DNA of 36,777 nt from a virus: IMG/VR virus record IMGVR_UViG_3300032246_000693, positions 1 through 36,777 of that record. The stretch is one strand, 5' to 3'. A program made the position numbers and the translations under genes. Positions within the stretch are counted from its first letter, which is position 1. Every line of letters starts with the position of its first letter. The notes beneath the pieces are model-generated. The model ran no database searches. It was not told where the DNA came from and saw only the letters and a program-made list of their open reading frames with translations. This document shows positions 26,790-33,472 of the stretch, in pieces.

Positions 26790-27335
26790 ATGTCAGCAAT
26801 CAATAGAGTAACAACCTCGAATACATTTCTACAGTGGATGTCATCTACTGATGCTGTAATTGGTACTGTCAATCTTCTTACGGATGGTAATGGTTCAACT
26901 TTTGTTGCAAATACTAACATTGAAATTTCTGGTGATGCTAATACTGCTAGTCTGAATGTAAAGACACGTGCAGACATCAACACTCTGCAAGCGAATACTG
27001 CAAACATTGCCAACATTAGTTTTAGTGGAAGTAATATTACTATTCCAGGCAATGTTGCAACACTAAATGTTACATCAAATGTTTATGTTGGTCGGGATTT
27101 ATTTGTTACTGGTAATGTAAATGTTACTGGTAATATTGTTCTTGATTCGATAGGATTTGATGATTTAACTATAGCAGGTTCGGCAAATATTGCAGAAACT
27201 TTATACGTTTCTGGACTTTCCACTCTCGCAAATGCTAATGTAGCAGTGATGAGTGGAGCAGCAAATACTAAAATATACAATTCAATCGCAGCATTACAAG
27301 ACGCAGCAGTTGCATATGCAATAGCATTAGGATAA
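26790..27335 (+). CDS. Small fibre-like structural protein
   Basis: 181 residues, rich in Asn, Thr, Ala and Val. After MSAINRVTTSNTFLQWMSSTD comes alternating short repeats (LQANTANIANISFSGSNIT; VTGNVNVTGNIVLD; SANIAETLYVSG) typical of beta-helical or triple-stranded fibre stems. The VxVTGNxxV type segment recurs in the long fibre at the right end (about residue 795). The ATG follows the previous stop by one base. It probably forms a short fibre or baseplate appendage; the exact role is unknown. Confidence 0.7.
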   Translation: MSAINRVTTSNTFLQWMSSTDAVIGTVNLLTDGNGSTFVANTNIEISGDANTASLNVKTRADINTLQANTANIANISFSGSNITIPGNVATLNVTSNVYVGRDLFVTGNVNVTGNIVLDSIGFDDLTIAGSANIAETLYVSGLSTLANANVAVMSGAANTKIYNSIAALQDAAVAYAIALG

Positions 27336-27348
27336 TCAGAGGACATTA

Positions 27349-27681
27349 ATGGCTAACAATTTTAAAAATTATTTTGCTGGTTCAGTTGGAACATCTACTG
27401 TTGATGTTTACGTTGTACCAGCAGCAACATCCGCAACTGTTATTGGTTTGAGTATTTCCAATCTCATCACGACACCTATTTCTGCAAATGTGATTGTATA
27501 CAATTCAACTGCGGCAAATACTTTGTTTATGGTAAAGAATGCAACGATTGCACCTGGTGGAGCATTAGTTCCTGTTGGTGGTGACCAAAAACTAGTATTA
27601 GAAGCAGGAGATAAACTGCAAGTTCAAACAGGAACTGCTACATCTGCCGATGTTATTTTATCTGTATTAGAGGTTAGTTAA
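27349..27681 (+). CDS. Small beta-sandwich structural protein
   Basis: 110 residues with an apparent beta-sandwich pattern: VDVYVVPAATSATVIGLSIS, then ANVIVYNSTAANTLFMVKNA, PGGALVPVGGDQKLVLEAGDKLQVQTG and a final VILSVLEVS strand. I have seen this arrangement (VIGLSxxN ... GGDQKxVLExGDxLxV) in small proteins of marine phage fibre regions. A GAGG Shine-Dalgarno is 8 bases before the ATG. Its TAA shares a base with the next ATG, coupling it to the fibre gene. It may cap or link fibres; function inferred from context. Confidence 0.75.
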   Translation: MANNFKNYFAGSVGTSTVDVYVVPAATSATVIGLSISNLITTPISANVIVYNSTAANTLFMVKNATIAPGGALVPVGGDQKLVLEAGDKLQVQTGTATSADVILSVLEVS

Positions 27682-28715
27682 TGGCTTATATTGGAAACAC
27701 ACCAGAAATAGGTTTCAATACCTTATCCGTTCAAAAGTTTAACGGTGATGGTGCTTGTACACAGTTTTCAATTTCTCAACCAATTAGTGATCCAAACTAT
27801 TTGGAAATACTTGTAAACAATGTACAACAAGAACCTTATGCTGCATATAATATAGCAAGTGGAGTAATTACATTCTCTGAAGCACCTTCAGTTGGTGCAA
27901 ATAATATTCAAGTTGGATACAAATCACAAAGTATAGTTTATTATAATCAGATTACTTCAAATCAATTAGTTGATGCTAGTATCGGTGGAACAAAATTAAT
28001 AAATGGTTCAATCACAGGTAACAAACTTGGAGTTACATCAGTCGGTACCAATAATATTGTTGTTGGTGCTATTACAGGTAATTTGTTATCAACAAATATA
28101 ATCAACTCAAACAATATTGTTGATGGTTCAATTCTTGGTAATGACTTGGGATTGTATTCCGTATCGGGTAATAATATTGGTATAGGTGCTGTTTCTGCTA
28201 ATAATTTTGCTGGTGGTGGTATTACATCAAACGTGTTATCATCCAATCTCTCAATTTCTGTTACTAGAGTTTCTGAAGCTATTAATATTAATTCAACAGT
28301 TATTGGATCAAATAGTGCTAGTGGAACAAATGTTAATTTAGATATTGTCAATACTACTGTATATTATTTTAGTTCAAATACATCAGGTAATGTAACATTT
28401 AATCTTCGTGGTAATACAACAAACACATTTGATTCATCTGTTCAAGTAGGTAATACTGTTTCTGTTGTTGTTACTTTACGTCATAATACAGCAGCATATC
28501 GTTCGGGTGTAAATGTAATGATTGATGGTGGATTAATTAAAACTACTATGGCAACTCCAGATACAGGTAATTTAATATTCTATTCTGGAAATACGTTACC
28601 TGCACATTCACCAATTACATCACTTGAATCTAATATGATTGGGTTGAACATCATCAAGAAAGCTGCAAACTCCTATATCGTTTATATGTCTAATAGTTTA
28701 TTTGGATTGACGTAA
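27681..28715 (+). CDS. Decapeptide-repeat fibre protein, copy A
   Basis: 344 residues. The N-terminal about 90 residues (MAYIGNTPEIGFNTLSVQKF ... FSEAPSVGANNIQVGYKSQS) form a beta domain seen in phage fibres. Residues 97-186 are nine 10-residue repeats of the form xxxSIxGNxL. The C-terminal about 150 residues form a beta domain (VYYFSSNTSGNVTFNLRGNT; VMIDGGLIKTTMA; MIGLNIIKKAANSYIVYMSN). It has a full-length paralog at 30255-31229. Its stop shares a base with the next ATG (TAATG), pairing it with the glycine-rich protein. Likely a tail-fibre stem carrying the adhesin encoded next. Confidence 0.8.
   Translation: MAYIGNTPEIGFNTLSVQKFNGDGACTQFSISQPISDPNYLEILVNNVQQEPYAAYNIASGVITFSEAPSVGANNIQVGYKSQSIVYYNQITSNQLVDASIGGTKLINGSITGNKLGVTSVGTNNIVVGAITGNLLSTNIINSNNIVDGSILGNDLGLYSVSGNNIGIGAVSANNFAGGGITSNVLSSNLSISVTRVSEAININSTVIGSNSASGTNVNLDIVNTTVYYFSSNTSGNVTFNLRGNTTNTFDSSVQVGNTVSVVVTLRHNTAAYRSGVNVMIDGGLIKTTMATPDTGNLIFYSGNTLPAHSPITSLESNMIGLNIIKKAANSYIVYMSNSLFGLT
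27969..28238 (+). repeat. Nine in-frame 30-bp repeats coding decapeptides (copy A)
   Basis: Units such as INGSITGNKL, VVGAITGNLL, VDGSILGNDL and GIGAVSANNF repeat every 10 residues. DNA units are degenerate but share blocks with the second copy at 30525-30794. Confidence 0.85.
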
Positions 28716-29764
28716 TGCCTATTCAAGCTGGATTTGGTAACGGTTCTTTTAGAACTTATGGATTAGCAACAAAACGTAAAGGTATTGAACGACCAGGACA
28801 AATTGAATATCTTGTTGTTGGTGGTGGTGCTGGTGGTGGATATGATAATGGTGGCGGTGGTGGTGGTGGTGGAGTCACTATGGGTACTACTACAATAGTT
28901 AGTGGTACATATGGAGCTATTATTGGTGCTGGTGGTTATGGTGGTAGCACAACTCAACCTTCTCCTGCTTCACCATTCGGTAACACTGTGAATGAATGGA
29001 GGGGTGGTGGTGGTAGTTATTCTGGTTTTGGGTTAAATACTCCTGATGCTCTAAATCCATCAACTCCTTATGGTGGTGGTGGTGTTCCACCTGGTGTCTA
29101 TATTGCTACAGGTGGCGGTGGTGGTGGTACGGGCGATGCTTCACATCCAGGATTTGGTCTTTCTTTCATCTACTGTACTGGCGCTGGTGCTGGTCCTGGT
29201 GGAACTGTACAAGGCGGTGGTGGAGGTGGAGGTGGCAATCCCGCAGATCATGGTGGTGGAGGTGGTGCATATAGCGGTGGTAATGGTGGTGGACCTGCTG
29301 CTCCAACAAGTTATCCGAAATGGGTAGGTGGCGGTGGTGCTGGTGCTGGTGGTGCTGGCGGTGATGGTGATGGTGGGGGAAATGGTGGTGCGGGTGGCAG
29401 GGGTACATTCAGTTCAATCTCTGGTTCATCAGTAGGTTATGGAGGTGGTGGCGGTGGTGGTGCTGGCCCAGCTGGCGGTTCAAATGGTGGCGGTGGTGGT
29501 TTTGGTGGTCCTCAAAACTCTGGTATTGGTGATGCAGGTGGTGGTGCTGGAACATATGGTGGTCCTGGAATTTCTGGAGCTTCAAATCGTGGTGGAGGTG
29601 GCGGTGGTGGTGCTACTGGTTATACTGGTGCTAATGGTGGTTCTGGTGTTATTATTATTCGTTATCCTAATACCTATGCAAATGCATCTACTACTAGATT
29701 ATATTCGGAGAGTGGTGGTTATAGAATATTCACATTTGATGCAACAGGTACTATAACATTCTAA
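28715..29764 (+). CDS. Glycine-rich fibre/adhesin protein, copy A
   Basis: 349 residues, with long glycine runs alternating with short aliphatic strands: IEYLVVGGGAGGG at about 29-41, then poly-Gly stretches separated by YGAIIGAGG, YIATGGGG and so on, and a C-terminal GSGVIIIRYP and GGYRIFTFDATGTITF. This is the glycine-rich domain common in marine phage fibres. The Gly blocks resemble the polyglycine-II sheets of gp38-type adhesins of T-even phages, so host-receptor binding is plausible, by analogy only. Paralog at 31231-32217 shares the N- and C-terminal frames. GGT/GGC codons give the region strong strand asymmetry. Confidence 0.78.
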   Translation: MPIQAGFGNGSFRTYGLATKRKGIERPGQIEYLVVGGGAGGGYDNGGGGGGGGVTMGTTTIVSGTYGAIIGAGGYGGSTTQPSPASPFGNTVNEWRGGGGSYSGFGLNTPDALNPSTPYGGGGVPPGVYIATGGGGGGTGDASHPGFGLSFIYCTGAGAGPGGTVQGGGGGGGGNPADHGGGGGAYSGGNGGGPAAPTSYPKWVGGGGAGAGGAGGDGDGGGNGGAGGRGTFSSISGSSVGYGGGGGGGAGPAGGSNGGGGGFGGPQNSGIGDAGGGAGTYGGPGISGASNRGGGGGGGATGYTGANGGSGVIIIRYPNTYANASTTRLYSESGGYRIFTFDATGTITF

Positions 29765-29790
29765 ACATTTATTATAGTCTAAAAATACAA

Positions 29791-29798
29791 CATAAATA
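29791..29798 (+). promoter_or_regulatory. T4-type late promoter CATAAATA before the XkdW-like gene
   Basis: CATAAATA lies in the 65-base gap after the first glycine-rich gene, 39 bases before the ATG at 29830, with AGGAG as Shine-Dalgarno at about 29819. Same octamer and similar spacing as upstream of gp48. Confidence 0.68.
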
Positions 29799-29829
29799 TT
29801 GAGTAATAACTTTTTTATAGGAGTGGTGA

Positions 29830-30243
29830 ATGAATAACAAAGAAATTGAATACGCACAATTTTTAATCGGTGCTAATAACAAATTAGTTTGTGGTATTGA
29901 TACGGCAATCAAAGCATTACGTCCAGGAGCCCGATATGATATGTCGGCATCAGGTGGACACTTTGAGTTTCTTCGTTGGGAGGATGATGCGGATACCAAA
30001 CCTCCAACAAAAGCAGAAATTATGGCAGAGTTAGAATATCAGAATAAGTTTATTGAGCATTATCAATATTTTATAGATCGTGCATCAAACTATCCCGATA
30101 TTACAGTTCTAGTAAACTTACTTTGGGAAGCAATGGATCAAAGTAAAATTCCTGGTAAGGGAACAGACTTCTATGAAACAATCAAAGAAGTAAATGATAA
30201 GTTTCCGAAACCAGAAGGTGATGCACCAGTAAGACCAGAATAA
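29830..30243 (+). CDS. XkdW-like protein, possible fibre assembly factor
   Basis: 137 residues. Residues about 17-65 (LVCGIDTAIKALRPGARYDM ... FEFLRWEDD, then PPTKAEIMAELEYQ) fit the short XkdW-type domain seen near tail-fibre genes: a small beta unit with xLxPGAxxxxS and W, then Pro-Thr-x-x-Glu leading to a helix. The rest is helical (YFIDRASNYPDITVLVNLLW) with a Pro-rich acidic tail (EGDAPVRPE). It separates the two copies of the fibre/adhesin cassette and has its own late promoter and AGGAG Shine-Dalgarno. A role in fibre assembly or as a fibre-attached protein is inferred; I have no direct evidence. Confidence 0.65.
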   Translation: MNNKEIEYAQFLIGANNKLVCGIDTAIKALRPGARYDMSASGGHFEFLRWEDDADTKPPTKAEIMAELEYQNKFIEHYQYFIDRASNYPDITVLVNLLWEAMDQSKIPGKGTDFYETIKEVNDKFPKPEGDAPVRPE

Positions 30244-30254
30244 TAGGAAAATAA

Positions 30255-31229
30255 ATGGCATACATTGGCAATCAAGTTTCATCAGTATTATTTACAGTCA
30301 ACACTTTTAGTGGAGATTCTTCTGCTACAAGTTTTGGACCGATGGATCGTGCGCCAGCAGGACCAGCATCCGTTGCTGTATTTGTTGGGGGTTCATATAA
30401 AACCCCATCAGTTGATTATACAATAAGTGGAGATTACGTCAACTTTACTACCCCACCAGCATCGGGTACTAATAATATTGTTGTTCACCATCTAGGTAAT
30501 GGTGTGATGGCAACACAAACTCCTGTTGATGGTTCTGTTACTGGTACTAAGATTACTTCTAATTCTATTCGGGGTAATAATATTGTTGCTGGTCAAATCA
30601 CAGGTAACTTGTTAGCAACTAATATAATCAATTCAAATAATATTGTTGATGGTTCAATTCTTGGTAATGATTTGGGTGCTGCTTCAGTTTCAGGTAATAA
30701 TATTGGTGTACAAGCAGTATCAGGTAACAACATTGGTATAGGTGCTATTTCTGCCAACAACTTTGCTGGTGGTGGTATTACCTCAAATGTTCTTGCATCA
30801 AATCTTTCTATTTCATTGACACGTGCATTAGAGTCTGCAAATATAAATGTTATTGCCCCCAATGGAAATGTCAATATTGACATTGCCAATAATGTTGTAT
30901 ATTATTTCAATGCAAACAGCACAGCAAACATTACGTTCAATCTTCGTGCTAATACACAGAATACATTTGATTCAGTAACAACTATTGGACAATCTGTAAC
31001 TTTAGCTATGATTGTAAAACATGGAACAACAAGACATGTTGCTAATGTGTATATTGATGGAGGTTTAATCAGCACAGGTTCAAACACGATTGTTTATCTT
31101 GGTAATACAAAACCAAACTATCAAACCATCACGAATCAAGAAACAAACATTTATGGTTATACGGTATTGAAAACTGCTGCTAATACATATGCTGTGTTTG
31201 CTTCTAATTCTTTATTTGCTCTAGGATAA
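30255..31229 (+). CDS. Decapeptide-repeat fibre protein, copy B
   Basis: 324 residues, paralog of the 27681-28715 protein. N-terminal MAYIGNQVSSVLFTVNTFSG and NNIVVHHLGNG differ from copy A except for the MAYIGN start. Residues 91-180 are nine decapeptide repeats, several identical to copy A (NIINSNNIVDGSILGNDLG; NNFAGGGITSNVL). The C-terminal domain aligns with copy A (NVVYYFNANSTANITFNLRA; ANVYIDGGLI; YGYTVLKTAANTYAVFASNS). Paired with the glycine-rich gene that starts two bases after its stop. It likely forms a second fibre or alternative tip. Confidence 0.8.
   Translation: MAYIGNQVSSVLFTVNTFSGDSSATSFGPMDRAPAGPASVAVFVGGSYKTPSVDYTISGDYVNFTTPPASGTNNIVVHHLGNGVMATQTPVDGSVTGTKITSNSIRGNNIVAGQITGNLLATNIINSNNIVDGSILGNDLGAASVSGNNIGVQAVSGNNIGIGAISANNFAGGGITSNVLASNLSISLTRALESANINVIAPNGNVNIDIANNVVYYFNANSTANITFNLRANTQNTFDSVTTIGQSVTLAMIVKHGTTRHVANVYIDGGLISTGSNTIVYLGNTKPNYQTITNQETNIYGYTVLKTAANTYAVFASNSLFALG
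30525..30794 (+). repeat. Nine in-frame 30-bp repeats coding decapeptides (copy B)
   Basis: Units include TSNSIRGNNI, VAGQITGNLL, VDGSILGNDL, GAASVSGNNI, GVQAVSGNNI and GIGAISANNF. Relative to copy A, one unit is missing early and one (GVQAVSGNNI) is extra in the middle, so the total stays nine. Confidence 0.85.
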
Positions 31230-31230
31230 T

Positions 31231-32217
31231 ATGCCAATTCTTGGTGCATTAGGTAATGGCGGTGCTTCAATGTTTGGAATAGGATTGAAGAGTCGTGGCA
31301 TTCCTAAAACACAAACAATTGATTATCTGATTATTGCTGGCGGTGGCGGTGCTGATGCTGGCGGTGGTGGTGGTGGGGGTTTTCGAACTGGCACTGGATA
31401 TCCTATATCAATAACACAGTATAACATTACTATTGGTGGTGGTGGTACAGGTGGATTTGGTAATGCAGGTGCTCCACAAACAAATGGTTCCAATTCAGGT
31501 TTTTGGAATGCATCAACATCACTTTGGTCTACTGGTGGTGGTTATGGTGGCACTGGTTATTCTGCTCCAAGAGGTTATGGTGCATCTGGCGGTTCTGGTG
31601 GTGGTGGTGGTCAAGATACTAATGGTACTGGTACGTATGGTACAGGTAATGCTGGCGGTTATACTCCATCTGAAGGTAATCGTGGTGGCAACGGTGGAAG
31701 TAATAATGCTAATTTTAGACACGGTGGTGGAGGTGGTGGTGCTGGTGCAGTTGGAGCAGATGGTTTTCAAGACCCAGGACCAGGTCAAGGATTTGGTGGA
31801 AATGGTGCTATAGGTTTAGCAAGTTCGTATAGTGGTACACCAGTAATTTATGCAGGAGGCGGTGGTGCTATAGGTGACCGTAATGATTATCGAGCATCGG
31901 GTGGTGCTTATGCTGGCGATAGTCCAGATGGAACTTCTCGAAATGCACCTAGTGGTCTTAGCAGTGCGCCTGGTGGTGCTGGTGATGGAGCATTGGGAGG
32001 TTCACAAAATGGTGGTGATGGTTCATCAAATAGAGGTGGCGGTGGCGGCGGTGCTAAATCTCCAGGAACAAGTCCACGTGGCGGTAATGGTGGTTCAGGT
32101 TTAGTTATTATTAGGTTTCCAGAAAACTTTGCAAATGCCACAACAACTGGATTGTATACTGTGGGTGGTGGTTATAGAGTTTATACATTTAATAATTCAG
32201 GCACATTAACATTCTAA
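31231..32217 (+). CDS. Glycine-rich fibre/adhesin protein, copy B
   Basis: 328 residues, paralog of the 28715-29764 protein. The N-terminus MPILGALGNGGASMFGIGL and IDYLIIAGGGG matches copy A in pattern, as does the C-terminus GSGLVIIRFP ... TTGLYTVGGGYRVYTFNNSG. The middle consists of poly-Gly blocks with different intervening segments (for example YGTGNAGGYTPSEGNRGGNG), so the probable surface loops have diverged. Start is two bases after the fibre gene's stop; AGGA serves as Shine-Dalgarno. Adhesin role inferred by analogy with glycine-rich tip proteins. Confidence 0.78.
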   Translation: MPILGALGNGGASMFGIGLKSRGIPKTQTIDYLIIAGGGGADAGGGGGGGFRTGTGYPISITQYNITIGGGGTGGFGNAGAPQTNGSNSGFWNASTSLWSTGGGYGGTGYSAPRGYGASGGSGGGGGQDTNGTGTYGTGNAGGYTPSEGNRGGNGGSNNANFRHGGGGGGAGAVGADGFQDPGPGQGFGGNGAIGLASSYSGTPVIYAGGGGAIGDRNDYRASGGAYAGDSPDGTSRNAPSGLSSAPGGAGDGALGGSQNGGDGSSNRGGGGGGAKSPGTSPRGGNGGSGLVIIRFPENFANATTTGLYTVGGGYRVYTFNNSGTLTF

Positions 32218-32225
32218 ATATTTAT

Positions 32226-32233
32226 TATAAATA
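32226..32233 (+). promoter_or_regulatory. T4-type late promoter TATAAATA
   Basis: An exact TATAAATA stands in the 49-base gap after the second glycine-rich gene, 41 bases before the next ATG, with GGAG as Shine-Dalgarno just before that ATG. Confidence 0.78.
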
Positions 32234-32266
32234 CGTTTAAATTGTTTTAACATAGGAGAGTATTAA

Positions 32267-32647
32267 ATGGCACATTTTGCACAACTTGATGAAAATAACA
32301 TCGTTACCCAAGTTATTGTTGTGGGTAATAACGAATTACTTAATGAAGAAGGTCAAGAACGTGAAGAACTTGGAGTAGCATTCTGTCAACGTCTCTTTGG
32401 TGGTAACTGGAAACAAACATCGTACAATAATAACATACGTGTTCGTTATGCAGGTATTGGATATTCGTATAATACTGAACTTGATGCCTTTATTCCCCCA
32501 AAACCATATCCATCATGGAGATTGGAAAGAACTACGGCAAGTTGGGTTGCACCAGTACCTAAACCATCTGGTGAATTAAGAGGTAGGTCATATGCATGGA
32601 ATGAAGAACGTCAGGATTGGGATGATATTACCCCAGGCGGTAGTTAA
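32267..32647 (+). CDS. MAHFAxLD-type small phage protein, copy A
   Basis: 126 residues, starting MAHFAQLDENNIVTQVIVVG. Followed by FCQRLFGGNWKQTSYNNNIR (about 40-59), then YAGIGYSYNTELDAFIPPKPYPSW (about 62-85) and a final SYAWNEERQDWDD. This is a small protein family widespread in marine phages near fibre genes; I do not know its function. The Trp/Tyr/Pro-rich strand pattern ending in WDxxxxxW suggests a compact beta fold. It has its own late promoter and GGAG Shine-Dalgarno. The next gene is a diverged tandem paralog. Confidence 0.75.
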   Translation: MAHFAQLDENNIVTQVIVVGNNELLNEEGQEREELGVAFCQRLFGGNWKQTSYNNNIRVRYAGIGYSYNTELDAFIPPKPYPSWRLERTTASWVAPVPKPSGELRGRSYAWNEERQDWDDITPGGS

Positions 32648-32669
32648 TTTTTAGAAACAGGAGTTTTGA

Positions 32670-33050
32670 ATGGCACATTTTGCAGAGTTGGATACGAATA
32701 CTAATCATGTAATACGAGTTATTGTTGTTGATAATCATAACATTCTTGATGAAAATGGGAATGAAAGTGAGACTGTTGGTATTGCTTTTTGTAAAAATAT
32801 TTTCGGTGAAGATACGAAATGGCTTCAATGCTCATACAATAGTTCATTCCGATTAAATTATCCAGGAACTGGATATCAGTATTATGAGGATTATGATATA
32901 TTTGTCCCCCCCAAACCATACAATTGTGGGTCATGGACTCTAAATATGACAACTGGACAATGGGATGCACCAGTTCCCAAACCAGACACATTTAGTCCAG
33001 AAGATAGATATGCATGGGATGAAAGCAGGAGAGAGTGGATTCCCTACTAA
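32670..33050 (+). CDS. MAHFAxLD-type small phage protein, copy B
   Basis: 126 residues, the same length as the preceding gene and clearly paralogous: MAHFAELDTNTNHVIRVIVV, FCKNIFGEDTKWLQCSYNSS, YPGTGYQYYEDYDIFVPPKP, and YAWDESRREW at the end. Identity is concentrated in the framework, while the middle and the linker differ. CAGGAG provides a good Shine-Dalgarno. The pair probably arose by tandem duplication. It ends just before a terminator, so the promoter at 32226 likely makes a two-gene transcript. Function unknown. Confidence 0.75.
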   Translation: MAHFAELDTNTNHVIRVIVVDNHNILDENGNESETVGIAFCKNIFGEDTKWLQCSYNSSFRLNYPGTGYQYYEDYDIFVPPKPYNCGSWTLNMTTGQWDAPVPKPDTFSPEDRYAWDESRREWIPY

Positions 33051-33078
33051 TATATTATTTTAATGAAAATGAAACATG

Positions 33079-33098
33079 AACCCGCTTTGCGGGTTTTT
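33079..33098 (+). terminator. Intrinsic terminator after the MAHFAxLD pair
   Basis: A perfect 7-bp stem AACCCGC (33079-33085) and GCGGGTT (33089-33095) with a TTT loop is followed by TTTTT (33094-33098). It separates the two-gene unit from the last fibre unit, which has its own promoter at once downstream. Confidence 0.9.
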
Positions 33099-33103
33099 GT
33101 TTG

Positions 33104-33111
33104 TATAAATA
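33104..33111 (+). promoter_or_regulatory. T4-type late promoter TATAAATA
   Basis: An exact TATAAATA lies five bases after the terminator T-run and 30 bases before the TTG start at 33134, with AAGGAG in between. A clean terminator-promoter-Shine-Dalgarno series. Confidence 0.8.
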
Positions 33112-33133
33112 ATGTATTAAAAGGAGAATAATT

Positions 33134-33469
33134 TTGGCTGCATTTGTAGAAATCTTTATTGAACAAGGTGCAAACTTATCCTCGACCGTAACTGTAACAG
33201 ACCCATTTGGGTATACAGTAAACTTATCAACATATTCAGCAGCATCACAGATTCGTAAATCTTATTATTCATCGTCAGCAAATACTTTAACAGCAACTAT
33301 TACCAACAATGCTGCTGGCGAAATTACTCTATCAATGACAGCAGCAAACACTGCTAATTTATCACCAGGTCGTTATATGTACGACTTGATAGCAATTGAT
33401 AGTGTTACAAACACCGTGACACGGGTTGTGGAAGGCATTGCTGTTGTGTTACCATCCGTCACAAGGTAA
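33134..33469 (+). CDS. Small structural protein with TTG start
   Basis: 111 residues. The start codon is TTG at 33134, preceded by a strong AAGGAG (33121-33126) at seven bases spacing; no in-frame ATG lies nearby. The sequence (AFVEIFIEQGANLSSTVTVT, GYTVNLSTYSAASQIRKSYY, GEITLSMTAANTANLSPGRYMYDLIAID, VVEGIAVVLPSVTR) has the strand order of small immunoglobulin-like or baseplate-associated phage domains. Related proteins occur before long fibres in marine phages. It precedes the long fibre by three bases and may attach it to the baseplate; this is inferred. Confidence 0.78.
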   Translation: MAAFVEIFIEQGANLSSTVTVTDPFGYTVNLSTYSAASQIRKSYYSSSANTLTATITNNAAGEITLSMTAANTANLSPGRYMYDLIAIDSVTNTVTRVVEGIAVVLPSVTR

Positions 33470-33472
33470 TCT

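Noticed and set aside
29166-29408. Minus-strand open frame rich in His
   Set aside because: It is the reverse complement of GGT/GGC glycine codons in the glycine-rich gene; composition is an artefact and there is no ribosome-binding site. Similar antisense frames at 31519-31788 and 31908-32141 are rejected for the same reason.
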